Part shown: in pieces, positions 1-5,983 of the stretch
Layout: every line of letters starts with the position of its first letter
Position numbering within the stretch: the stretch's first letter is position 1
NCBI GenBank assembly: GCA_007135435.1
Contig: SLIW01000008.1
Coordinates: 1-7,240, forward strand
DNA: 7,240 nucleotides
Direction: 5' to 3'
From: Natronomonas sp.
GTDB taxonomy: Archaea > Halobacteriota > Halobacteria > Halobacteriales > Haloarculaceae
The notes under the pieces: model-generated
The model's input: the letters and a program-made list of their open reading frames with translations, nothing else
The model's database searches: none
Told to the model about the DNA's origin: nothing
Program-made: the position numbers and the translations under genes

Positions 1-313
1 CGACGGCTATCATCGCCAGCCAGACTACTCCGCCGAACAGCAGCGAGTCCGGGAAGAAAACGACAAGGAGCAACGTCGCGAGCCCGACGAAGGTCGTCAA
101 CCGGAGCGAGAGATGATCCAGTGCCGCACCATATGCCAACCCTCCAGCGACGACCAACAATCCACCCGCCACCACCACGAACACCCCCGTCGCGAAGGGC
201 TCCATCGGCGGCGGCACGAGCCCGGCCAGGAGGTACTCCACGGCCCCGACGAGGGCGAGCGCGGCGCCGACGACCATCGCGGAGATGGCCGTGTACCGGC
301 TGCGACTGACCAT
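1..313 (-). CDS. Small multi-spanning membrane protein, unrecognised (3' end off the left edge)
   Basis: Reading leftwards from the ATG at 313-311, an open frame of 104 codons runs off the window without a stop. The protein begins MVSRSRYTAI and is almost wholly hydrophobic. Likely membrane helices lie at about residues 10-33, 41-64, 72-88 and 91-104, with short loops, one of them proline-rich (residues 33-36) and one acidic/basic (66-71). No catalytic or binding motif is visible and I do not recognise the family. A CTTAAG box 23-28 bases upstream of the ATG supports this start and a leaderless transcript. The gene is divergent from rqcH across a 115-base gap. Codon use in the second half (several TTG, GGA, GGT, GTA and ATA codons) is less GC-biased than in the neighbouring genes, suggesting weak selection or a more recent arrival. 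Whether the frame is a real gene is fairly sure; its function is unknown. Confidence 0.7.
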   Translation of the reverse strand, partial: MVSRSRYTAISAMVVGAALALVGAVEYLLAGLVPPPMEPFATGVFVVVAGGLLVVAGGLAYGAALDHLSLRLTTFVGLATLLLVVFFPDSLLFGGVVWLAMIAV

Positions 314-335
314 GGACCCCGTACGCAGACCGTCC

Positions 336-341
336 CTTAAG
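336..341 (-). promoter_or_regulatory. TATA-like box for the leftward membrane protein gene
   Basis: CTTAAG stands 23-28 bases upstream of the minus-strand ATG at 313, the spacing expected when haloarchaeal transcription starts at or next to the start codon. The hexamer is a palindrome and lies in the only short AT-rich patch of the divergent gap. The rqcH side of the gap has no comparable box; the best candidate there is a weak pyrimidine-rich TTTCTC at 403-408, about 25 bases before its ATG. Confidence 0.4.
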
Positions 342-428
342 CCGTTGTGAACCCGCGAGCCAGGTACCTCACCCGGCGATCCGCCTCGATACCCGTCAAG
401 CCTTTCTCGCGGGGCCCGAACACCCACT

Positions 429-2579
429 ATGGAGCGCAAGCGGGCGATGACGAGCGTCGACCTGGCCGCGCTGGTCGGCGAGCTGCGCGAGTACACCGGC
501 GCCGTCGTCGACAAGGCCTACCTCTACGGCGACGACCTCGTCCGGCTCAAGATGCGCGATTTCGACCGCGGCCGGATCGAGCTCATCGTCGAGGTGGGCG
601 ACCCGAAGCGGGCTCACGTCGCCAGCCCCGAACACGTCCCCGACGCGCCCGGGCGGCCGCCCAACTTCGCGAAGATGCTGCGCAACCGGATCGCCGGGGC
701 GAACTTCGCGGGCGTCGAGCAGCACGGCTTCGACCGCATCCTCACCTTCCGGTTCGAGCGCGAGGACGCGACGACCCTCGTCGTCGCGGAGCTGTTCGGC
801 GACGGCAACGTCGCGGTGACCACCGAGGACCTCGAGGTGATCGGCTGCCTGGACGTCGTCCGGCTGCGCTCGCGGACGGTCGCCCCCGGCTCGCAGTACG
901 GCTACCCCGACCAGCGGTTCAGCCCGCTCGACTGCGAGTACGACGCGTTCGCGGCGCGGATGCGCGAGTCCGACACCGACCTGGTGCGGACGCTGGCGAC
1001 GCAGCTCAACCTGGGGGGCCTCTACGCAGAGGAGCTCTGCCGGCGGGCCGGCGTGGAGAAGGAGCTCGACATTGCCGACGCGACCGAAGACCACTTCGAG
1101 GCGCTCTTCGGCGCGCTCGAGCGGCTCCGCGAGCCCGTCCTGGAGGGCCGGACCGACCCCCGGCTCTACGAGGACGACGACGGGCTCGTGGTCGATGCGA
1201 CGCCGGTGCCCATCGAGGAGCACGAGGCGGCGGGCTACGCGGCGACGGCGTTCGAGCGGTTCAACGGTGCCCTCGACGAGTACTTCCACCGGCTGATAAA
1301 CGAGGCCGACGAGGTCGCGGAGGCCGGCGACGAGGGGCCGGACTTCGAGGCGGAGATCGCCAAGTACCAGCGCATCATCGACCAGCAGGAGGGCGCCATC
1401 GAGGACTTCGAGGCGCAGGCGGAGGCGGAACAGCAGAAGGCGGAGTCGCTGTACGCGCACTACGACCTCGTCGACGAGATCTGCTCGACGATCCGGGAGG
1501 CTCGCCAGGACGGGGTCCCGTGGCGGGAGATCGAGGAGACCTTCGCGGAGGGCGCCGAGCGGGGCATTCCCGAGGCAGAGGCCGTGGTCGGGATCGACGA
1601 GGCCGAGGGGACGGTCACCGTCGACCTCGGCGAGGTGACCGTCACGGTCGACCCGTCGCTGGGCGTCGAGCGGAACGCCGACGAGCTGTACACGGAGGCG
1701 AAGCGGATCCGCGAGAAGAAGGAGGGTGCCCTGGAGGCCATCGAGGACACCAGGGAGGACCTCGAGGCGGCGAAGGAGCGCCGCGAGGAGTGGAAGCGTG
1801 CACGGGAAGGGGCGGACGGGGAGGTCGCCGGACCAGCGGCCGACGGTGCCGACGGTGCCGACGGGGCGGACGGCGAGCCAGTCGAGCGGGACTACCTCTC
1901 GATGCGCTCGGTGCCGGTCCGGTCCGACGAGAAGTGGTACGAGCGGTTCCGGTGGTTCCGGACGAGCGACGGCTTCCTCGTCCTCGGCGGCCGCAACGCC
2001 GACCAGAACGAGGAACTCGTCAAGAAGTACATGGAGCCATCCGACCGGTTCTTCCACGCACAGGCCCACGGCGCGCCGGTCACGCTGCTCAAGGGGACGG
2101 AACCCGACGAGGCCGCCCGAGACGTGGAGATCCCCGACCGCAGCCGGGAGGAGGCCGCGCAGTTCGCCGTCTCGTACTCGTCGGTCTGGAAGGACGGCGC
2201 CTTCGAGGGCGACGCCTACGAAGTGGGGCCGGACCAGGTCTCGAAGACGCCCGAGAGCGGCGAGTACATCGAGAAGGGTGGCTTCGTGATCCGGGGCGAC
2301 CGCGAGTACTACCGCGACGTCCCGGTCGGCGTCGCGATCGGTATCACCTGCGAGCCCGACACCCGGGTGATCGGGGGCCCGCCTACGGCGGTCGAACCCC
2401 GCGTGGAGACGTCCGTCCGGCTCGAGCCGGGTCGGTACGCCCAGAACGACGTCGCCAAGCGGCTCTACCGGGTCTTCCGCGAGCGCTTCGCGGACACGAG
2501 TTTCGTGCGGAAGGTCGCGAGCCCGGACCGGATCCAGGAGTTCTGTCCGCCCGGCGGGAGCCGGATGCTCGACGACTGA
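429..2579 (+). CDS. rqcH: RqcH / NFACT-family ribosome quality-control protein
   Basis: This 716-residue protein belongs to the Rqc2/NEMF/RqcH (NFACT) family, often misnamed fibronectin-binding protein. Family members bind large ribosomal subunits obstructed by peptidyl-tRNA and, in bacteria and eukaryotes, recruit tRNA to extend the stalled chain. The archaeal role is inferred by homology. The NFACT-N region covers about residues 1-180 and includes RPPNFAKMLRNR (76-87) and the conserved Asp-Arg pair at 102-103 within GFDRIL, equivalent to the functional DR of bacterial RqcH. A helix-hairpin-helix-like part (about 185-235) follows, then charged coiled coils (about 305-345 and 418-460). The NFACT-R domain (about 500-600) contains WYERFRWF, GGRNADQNEEL and DRFFHAQAHGAP. 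The tail (about 630-716, with IGGPPTAVEP and VRLEPGRYAQND) resembles an NFACT-C module. A DGA-repeat linker at 472-482 precedes NFACT-R. The ATG at 429 gives the usual haloarchaeal beginning (xxKRxxTSVDLAALV). All key residues seem intact and the length is normal for the family. Confidence 0.95.
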   Translation: MERKRAMTSVDLAALVGELREYTGAVVDKAYLYGDDLVRLKMRDFDRGRIELIVEVGDPKRAHVASPEHVPDAPGRPPNFAKMLRNRIAGANFAGVEQHGFDRILTFRFEREDATTLVVAELFGDGNVAVTTEDLEVIGCLDVVRLRSRTVAPGSQYGYPDQRFSPLDCEYDAFAARMRESDTDLVRTLATQLNLGGLYAEELCRRAGVEKELDIADATEDHFEALFGALERLREPVLEGRTDPRLYEDDDGLVVDATPVPIEEHEAAGYAATAFERFNGALDEYFHRLINEADEVAEAGDEGPDFEAEIAKYQRIIDQQEGAIEDFEAQAEAEQQKAESLYAHYDLVDEICSTIREARQDGVPWREIEETFAEGAERGIPEAEAVVGIDEAEGTVTVDLGEVTVTVDPSLGVERNADELYTEAKRIREKKEGALEAIEDTREDLEAAKERREEWKRAREGADGEVAGPAADGADGADGADGEPVERDYLSMRSVPVRSDEKWYERFRWFRTSDGFLVLGGRNADQNEELVKKYMEPSDRFFHAQAHGAPVTLLKGTEPDEAARDVEIPDRSREEAAQFAVSYSSVWKDGAFEGDAYEVGPDQVSKTPESGEYIEKGGFVIRGDREYYRDVPVGVAIGITCEPDTRVIGGPPTAVEPRVETSVRLEPGRYAQNDVAKRLYRVFRERFADTSFVRKVASPDRIQEFCPPGGSRMLDD
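1842..1870 (+). repeat. In-frame 9-bp repeat coding for an Asp-Gly-Ala linker in rqcH
   Basis: Two exact copies of GACGGTGCC are followed by two partly degenerate copies (GACGGGGCG, then GACGGCGAG), in phase with the reading frame. They encode DGA DGA DGA DGE at residues 472-483. The stretch separates the second coiled coil from NFACT-R and is most simply a flexible acidic linker expanded by replication slippage. The unit is a multiple of three, so changes in copy number would not break the frame. Confidence 0.75.
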
Positions 2580-2630
2580 GCGACCCCGTCGCTTCTCCAG
2601 ACACGCCGGCCAACCCACCGGTTCCGGGCG

Positions 2631-2637
2631 TTATAAA
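2631..2637 (+). promoter_or_regulatory. TATA box of the first DUF4013 gene
   Basis: TTATAAA is a near-ideal archaeal TATA element in an otherwise GC-rich 82-base gap after rqcH. Its centre is 28 bases before the ATG at 2662, so transcription should start at or within a base or two of the start codon, giving a leaderless mRNA. It argues that the membrane protein gene is not only expressed by read-through from rqcH. Confidence 0.75.
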
Positions 2638-2661
2638 CGCCTGCCCCGAGTTGGTCGTGGC

Positions 2662-3648
2662 ATGTTCCGGGAGGCGCTGGACTACCCGACCCGGCCGCCT
2701 GTAGGCGCCCGGTCGGTCGTCGCCGGCGGGTTACTCCTCCTCGTGGTCGGCTCCTTCGTCGCCCTCGCCGGGCTCCAGGTCGCCACCGCCCCGCTGATCC
2801 TGCTCGCGGTGGTCCCCTGGCTGCTCGTCCGGGGGTACTACGTCAGGGTCGTCCGGACCACCATCGGCCGAACCGAGCCGGTCCCACCGCCGTTCGGTCG
2901 ACCCCGGGAACTGCTCGCGGACGGCGTGCGGGCCGTGGCGATTTCGGTGGCGTACCTACTCCCGGCGGCGATCGTCATCGGCCCCCTGGTGGCCGTGTCC
3001 GCGGCCGAGACGGACCTGGGGACGCTCCTCGGCGAGGTCGGGATCGCGCCGATCTACGCCGACGCCGTGGTCGTCGTCGCCGGGGTCCTCGCCGTGGTCG
3101 CGCTCCTGTACCTCGTCGGAGCGCTGTACGCTCTGCCGATCGCCGTCGCGAACTTCGCCTACACCGGTCGGGTCGCCGCGGCCTTCGAGCGCCGGACGGT
3201 GTTCGCCGGCGCACTCTCGGAGGACTACGCGGTGGCCTGGGCCGTCTCGCTGCTCCTGCAGGCGCTCCTGCTCCCCGTGGCCTACCTCCTGCGCATCGTG
3301 CTGGTCGGCTTCTTCCTCCAGTTCCTGGTCGCGATGGGCGTGCGGTACTGCTACGGACAGGGCTACGGCACCGCCCTGGGCAGACCCCCGGTCCCGCTCG
3401 GGGTCGACCACCCGGCCTGGACGGACCTCACGCCGGCCGTCCGCCGGCCCGAGGGATCAGGGGTCGCGACCCGGGCAGACCGGGTAGACGGGGACGTTCC
3501 GCGACCGGCCGTCGTCCGGGTCGACGGTCGATCCACCGTGGAGTGGTCGAGTCGAGACGACCCCGGAGCGGACAGCACTGGCGGGGGCGGTCCCGATGGA
3601 GTCCCCGATGACGCTGTCGACCGGGGATCGCAGACGGAACGCCGGTGA
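2662..3648 (+). CDS. DUF4013-like membrane protein with long hydrophilic tail
   Basis: This 328-residue integral membrane protein is a diverged relative of the protein encoded at 3909-4574. Both begin with an AL-YP motif (residues 5-9 here), then GGLLLL, a GY followed by R-VR (58-65), an EP-PPF turn (72-78), LLADG before the next helix (84-88), Y-LP and N-A near the fourth helix (156-165), and a GQGYG motif after the last helix (232-236). That pattern fits DUF4013, a haloarchaeal membrane family of unknown function. Likely helices are at about 17-37, 41-60, 90-114, 133-160, 187-210 and 211-228. Residues 238-328 form a hydrophilic, probably disordered tail rich in Asp, Gly, Pro and Arg that the second paralogue lacks. 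A strong TATA box 28 bases upstream supports the ATG at 2662. No enzymatic motif is seen. The membrane-protein call is firm; the family call is moderate because of divergence. Confidence 0.8.
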   Translation: MFREALDYPTRPPVGARSVVAGGLLLLVVGSFVALAGLQVATAPLILLAVVPWLLVRGYYVRVVRTTIGRTEPVPPPFGRPRELLADGVRAVAISVAYLLPAAIVIGPLVAVSAAETDLGTLLGEVGIAPIYADAVVVVAGVLAVVALLYLVGALYALPIAVANFAYTGRVAAAFERRTVFAGALSEDYAVAWAVSLLLQALLLPVAYLLRIVLVGFFLQFLVAMGVRYCYGQGYGTALGRPPVPLGVDHPAWTDLTPAVRRPEGSGVATRADRVDGDVPRPAVVRVDGRSTVEWSSRDDPGADSTGGGGPDGVPDDAVDRGSQTERR

Positions 3649-3741
3649 CGGGAGTGACCATAGACGGCCCTTGCAGGTCACTCGGGATGTGGCATGTCGC
3701 CTCGAACGTCGCGAGCCTCGCGCGATGCGTCAGCGCCGCCT

Positions 3742-3769
3742 CGTCACGAGTGACGCCCCGAACGGGCGT
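3742..3769. repeat. Two overlapping inverted repeats
   Basis: CGTCAC-GA-GTGACG (3742-3755) overlaps ACGCCC-N5-GGGCGT (3753-3769), and the two share the bases ACG at 3753-3755. As DNA each could be a dimeric protein site; as RNA the two stems could not both form. They lie about 100 bases after the stop of the first DUF4013 gene, and no T-run follows, so they do not look like a simple terminator. A third short inverted repeat, CGCGAG-C-CTCGCG, is at 3710-3722, but such words are common in GC-rich DNA. Confidence 0.35.
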
Positions 3770-3789
3770 TCAGAACTAACGAAGTCCTG

Positions 3790-3796
3790 ATATATT
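3790..3796 (+). promoter_or_regulatory. Possible distal TATA box before the second DUF4013 gene
   Basis: ATATATT sits about 115 bases before the ATG at 3909, at the left end of a strikingly AT-rich stretch (about 3775-3908). If used, transcription would start near 3818-3822, within the inverted repeat at 3817-3835, and give an mRNA with a leader of about 90 bases. It is weaker as a candidate than the proximal element because it has no start codon at leaderless distance. Confidence 0.3.
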
Positions 3797-3816
3797 CCCG
3801 GATATCGAATGCATCG

Positions 3817-3835
3817 ACGTACAAATATGGTACGT
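3817..3835. promoter_or_regulatory. Inverted repeat, candidate operator
   Basis: ACGTAC, a 7-base AT-rich spacer and GTACGT form a perfect 6-7-6 inverted repeat, the usual shape of a site for a dimeric helix-turn-helix regulator. It stands in the AT-rich region upstream of the second DUF4013 gene, at the place where a transcript from the distal ATATATT box would start. The position fits a repressor site. The regulator is not encoded in this window. Confidence 0.35.
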
Positions 3836-3878
3836 ATAGGCCACCAAACGCCGAAATTCAGACATCTCGTTCACAACG

Positions 3879-3886
3879 TTCAAGTA
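3879..3886 (+). promoter_or_regulatory. Proximal TATA-like box of the second DUF4013 gene
   Basis: TTCAAGTA lies 23-30 bases before the ATG at 3909 and follows CACAAC, which could act as the TFB recognition element. The spacing predicts a leaderless transcript. The match to a TATA consensus is moderate. Confidence 0.5.
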
Positions 3887-3908
3887 TCACTGGGGTGAAT
3901 ATACCATC

Positions 3909-4574
3909 ATGATTGGAGATGCCCTTTCCTATCCGAAGAGCGGTGAATCGTGGCTCAGGACCGTCCTCATCGGCGGACTCCTGCTGCTGTTCTCCTGGCT
4001 GATCGTCCCGGCGATCCTCCTGCAGGGGTACCTGCTGCGCGTACTCCGGGCCGGGAGCGAGGAGGCCGTCGAGCCCCCGGTGTTCGACGAGTGGGCCGAC
4101 ATGCTGGTCGACGGCCTGAAGGTGATCGCCGTCGCGATCGGGTTCTTCCTGGTCCCGTTCGTCCTCGCGGTCCTGCTGGGCCTCGCGTTCGGGGGGTTCG
4201 AAGCCGGCGCGATCGGGTTCCTCGTCGGCGTCGTCGTCTTCGCGGCCTACCTGGTCGCGGCGTACCTCCTGCCGGCCGGGCTCACGAACATGGCCATGGA
4301 GGGTTCGCTTGGCGCTGCCTTCGACACCGACGTGCTCCGGCGCGTCGGGGGGAGCTCCGACTACCTCGTCGCCGTGGCGTCGGCGATCGTCATCGGGGTG
4401 ATCCTCGGCGCGGTCGCCTCGATGCTAACGGTCGTCCTCGTCGGCGTCTTCCTGCTCTTCTACGTGCAGGTGGCGATGTACTACCTGATCGGCCGCGGCT
4501 ACGGCCAGGCGATGGAGATGACGCCCGAGACGACCGGCGACGTGACCCCAGGCCGGGCCGAGCCGACCGAGTGA
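3909..4574 (+). CDS. DUF4013 domain membrane protein
   Basis: This 221-residue protein has the typical DUF4013 look. It starts MIGDALSYPKSGESWLRTVL, followed by GGLLLLFSWLIVP, QGYLLRVLR (39-47), EPPVFDEWADMLVDGLK (55-71), a long hydrophobic core, NMAMEGSLGAAF (127-138), DY (151-152) and a GRGYGQAM motif (195-202) after the last helix. Likely membrane helices are at about 19-40, 70-92, 98-122, 152-174 and 175-194. The last 20 residues are a short hydrophilic tail. Family members occur in many haloarchaea, often as paralogues; their biochemical role is not known. The protein matches the product of 2662-3648 in motif order, so the pair is probably an old tandem duplication. The stop codon lies inside the first unit of a 22-bp tandem array. 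The ATG is preferred because a TATA-like box sits about 26 bases before it. Family call fairly sure; function unknown. Confidence 0.88.
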   Translation: MIGDALSYPKSGESWLRTVLIGGLLLLFSWLIVPAILLQGYLLRVLRAGSEEAVEPPVFDEWADMLVDGLKVIAVAIGFFLVPFVLAVLLGLAFGGFEAGAIGFLVGVVVFAAYLVAAYLLPAGLTNMAMEGSLGAAFDTDVLRRVGGSSDYLVAVASAIVIGVILGAVASMLTVVLVGVFLLFYVQVAMYYLIGRGYGQAMEMTPETTGDVTPGRAEPTE

Positions 4575-4648
4575 GGATTCCGGATCGATCGAGTGAGGAT
4601 CGCGGATCGACCGAGTGAGGATTCCGGATCGATCGAGTGAGGATCCCG
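4564..4648. repeat. 22-bp tandem repeat, about 3.9 copies, overlapping a stop codon
   Basis: Units start at 4564, 4586, 4608 and 4630; the last is incomplete after 19 bases. Each contains GAGTGAGGAT; the three complete units end in CGGAT, whereas the fourth breaks off at ATCCCG. Units 1 and 3 are identical. Units 2 and 4 share CGATCGAGTGAGGATC, so the array also has a 44-bp period, as if a dimer had been doubled. The first unit includes the last codons and the TGA (4572-4574) of the DUF4013 gene; thus the array probably grew out of the gene's own 3' end by slippage or unequal exchange. The period is close to two helical turns. There is no spacer sequence as in CRISPR and no coding sense, because 22 is not a multiple of three. 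Confidence 0.9.
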
Positions 4649-4652
4649 AAAC

Positions 4653-4668
4653 GGTCCCGACCGGGACC
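4653..4668. repeat. Short hairpin-forming inverted repeat
   Basis: GGTCCC-GACC-GGGACC can form a 6-bp G/C-rich stem with a 4-base loop in RNA. It lies five bases after the 22-bp array and about 80 bases after the DUF4013 stop codon. It could help end or stabilise that transcript, but no U-run follows, which archaeal termination usually needs. Between it and the pelA promoter (about 4669-4793) I see nothing else of note. Confidence 0.3.
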
Positions 4669-4793
4669 CGCCGAGCAGTCCGATTATCTGTAGATCGATG
4701 GGTAGCGGTGCGTACCCGCGGGTTCCGCCGGGAGCCGACAGTGGAGTCCGTGACGTCCGTCGTGTCCGCGCCGGCCCGTCCGAATGACAGCGC

Positions 4794-4800
4794 ACTTATC
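4794..4800 (+). promoter_or_regulatory. TATA-like box of pelA
   Basis: ACTTATC is centred 28 bases before the ATG at 4825, in a GC-rich background. This is a common form of the haloarchaeal TATA element and predicts a leaderless transcript. It also supports choosing 4825 as the start, since the open frame itself continues 70 codons further upstream through the repeat and promoter region. Confidence 0.6.
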
Positions 4801-4824
4801 GCCGGGCCGACTCTCCCCGGGTAC

Positions 4825-5892
4825 ATGCGCATCGCCGACCGGCAGGCCGTCGAGGGCGGCCGCGAGCGGATCGCGCTCGTCCCCGAGAGCCTCGACGACC
4901 TCTGGCACCTCACCTACGTCCTCGAGCCGGGCGACCTCGTCGCGGGCGACACCACCCGCCGCATCCAGCGCGACGACGACCGGATCCGCGACACGGGAGG
5001 CCAGCGCGAGCCGATGTGGGTGCGGATCGCGGTCGACGACGTGGAGTTCGCGAAGTTCGCCAACCGGTTGCGCGTCGGCGGCGAGATCGTCGAGTCCTCC
5101 CGGGAGGACCAGCTCGGGTTCCACCACACGCTGAACGTCGAGGAGCACGACGAGCTGACCGTCGAGAAGGTCTGGCGGGTCGACCAGCTCGAGCGCGTCC
5201 AGGAGGCCGTCGAGGCCGCCGAGAACCCGACGGTCGCCGTCGCCACGGTCGAGGAGGGCGCCGCGTACGTCCACACCGTCGCCCAGTACGGCGTCGAGGA
5301 GCGCGCCTCCATCACCGGGACGACCGGGAAGGGCGAGTACGCCCGCGGCCGCGACGAGCTGTTCGCCGAGCTCACGGACGTGCTCCGGCGCCAGGACGTC
5401 GAGGCGATCATCCTGGCGGGCCCGGGATTCACCAAGCAGGACGCCCTCGACTACGTCGAGGAGAACGCCCCCGAGGTGGCCGAGCGGGTCCAGGTCGTCG
5501 ACACGGCGTCGGTCGGCGACCGGGGCGTCCACGAGGTCCTCAAGCGCGGGGCCGTCGACCGCGTCCAGACCGAGACCCGCATCTCCCGCGAGGCGGAGCT
5601 GATCGACGAGCTCATGAAACGCATCGGCGAGGGAGCGAAGGCGGCCTACGGCATCGACGAGGTGGCGAGGGCCGCCGACTACGGGGCCATCGAGACCCTC
5701 CTCATCCTCGACGAGCGGCTGCGCGAGGAGCGCGCCGGCGAGGGCGACTGGGACGTCGACGCCAACGAGGTCATCGAGACGGTCGAACAGCAGGGCGGCG
5801 AGGTGACGGTCTTCTCCAGCGAGTTCGACCCCGGCCGGCAGCTGGCCAACCTCGGCGGGGTCGCCGCCCTGCTCCGCTACCGCCTCGAGTAG
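4825..5892 (+). CDS. pelA: mRNA surveillance protein Pelota (Dom34)
   Basis: This 355-residue archaeal Pelota is a paralogue of release factor aRF1 that enters the empty A site of stalled ribosomes. In archaea it is delivered by aEF1A and, with the ATPase ABCE1, separates the subunits. The N-terminal Lsm-like domain covers about 1-130 ([18 protein letters not shown] at 22-39; [13 protein letters not shown] at 78-90). The central domain (about 135-265) has [18 protein letters not shown] (148-165) and the Pelota-specific [12 protein letters not shown] (197-208); the GGQ of peptide-releasing factors is absent, as expected. The C-terminal domain (about 270-355) has AAYGIDEV (273-280), [10 protein letters not shown] (291-300) and [20 protein letters not shown] (329-348). 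The frame is open upstream to 4615, but that part runs through a tandem repeat and the promoter and has no Pelota character, while the start at 4825 gives the family's usual N-terminus and length. Confidence 0.96.
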   Translation: MRIADRQAVEGGRERIALVPESLDDLWHLTYVLEPGDLVAGDTTRRIQRDDDRIRDTGGQREPMWVRIAVDDVEFAKFANRLRVGGEIVESSREDQLGFHHTLNVEEHDELTVEKVWRVDQLERVQEAVEAAENPTVAVATVEEGAAYVHTVAQYGVEERASITGTTGKGEYARGRDELFAELTDVLRRQDVEAIILAGPGFTKQDALDYVEENAPEVAERVQVVDTASVGDRGVHEVLKRGAVDRVQTETRISREAELIDELMKRIGEGAKAAYGIDEVARAADYGAIETLLILDERLREERAGEGDWDVDANEVIETVEQQGGEVTVFSSEFDPGRQLANLGGVAALLRYRLE

Positions 5893-5909
5893 GGTCAGCG
5901 GTCGGGCTC

Positions 5910-5923
5910 CGTTCACCTGAACG
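5910..5923. repeat. Inverted repeat after pelA
   Basis: CGTTCA-CC-TGAACG is a perfect 6-bp inverted repeat with a 2-base spacer, 17 bases after the pelA stop and touching the 9-bp tandem array. A 2-base loop is too tight for a full RNA stem, so about 5 bp could pair. It may mark the transcript ends of the two convergent genes, but this is only suggested by position. Confidence 0.3.
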
Positions 5924-5965
5924 TGAGACACGTGAGACACGTGAGAAACGTGAGAAACGTGAGAA
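5921..5965. repeat. Five 9-bp tandem repeats between convergent genes
   Basis: Units start at 5921, 5930, 5939, 5948 and 5957. The first two read ACGTGAGAC and the last three ACGTGAGAA; a further ACGT follows at 5966. Two block-like variants suggest stepwise expansion. The array fills half of the 91-base gap between the ends of pelA and the hydrolase gene. Read on the minus strand it gives three TTTCTCACG units followed by GTCTCACG units, starting about 18 bases after the hydrolase stop; these pyrimidine-rich repeats are a plausible termination zone for that gene. Confidence 0.9.
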
Positions 5966-5983
5966 ACGTACGACGCGCGAGAC

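Noticed and set aside
396..2618. A 740-codon open frame antisense to rqcH, and a 785-codon frame in another plus phase (347-2704)
   Set aside because: Both are stop-free only because of the extreme GC bias at third positions of rqcH. Their translations are low-complexity Arg/Gly/Pro or Leu/Val/Asp strings without any domain, whereas the 429-2579 frame is a complete NFACT protein.
3596..3790. A 64-codon open frame spanning the end of the first DUF4013 gene and the following gap
   Set aside because: It starts inside the DUF4013 frame, has no promoter or recognisable content, and looks like a chance frame.
3649..3908. tRNA, small RNA gene or insertion-sequence remnant in the 260-base gap
   Set aside because: No cloverleaf-like pattern with a T-arm, no transposase fragment and no terminal inverted repeats flanked by target duplications could be found by eye; only the promoter-type elements and small inverted repeats listed.
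4564..4648. CRISPR array
   Set aside because: Units are directly adjacent with no unique spacers, and no cas genes are present.
4615..4824. A 70-codon N-terminal extension of Pelota
   Set aside because: It starts within the 22-bp array, passes over the pelA promoter, and has no similarity to Pelota; the start at 4825 matches the family's N-terminus and length.
4684..5940. A 418-codon open frame antisense to pelA, and a 361-codon plus-strand frame at 5016-6101
   Set aside because: They mirror the biased codons of pelA. The plus-strand one also runs through the 9-bp array and into antisense of the hydrolase gene, giving Arg-rich low-complexity protein.
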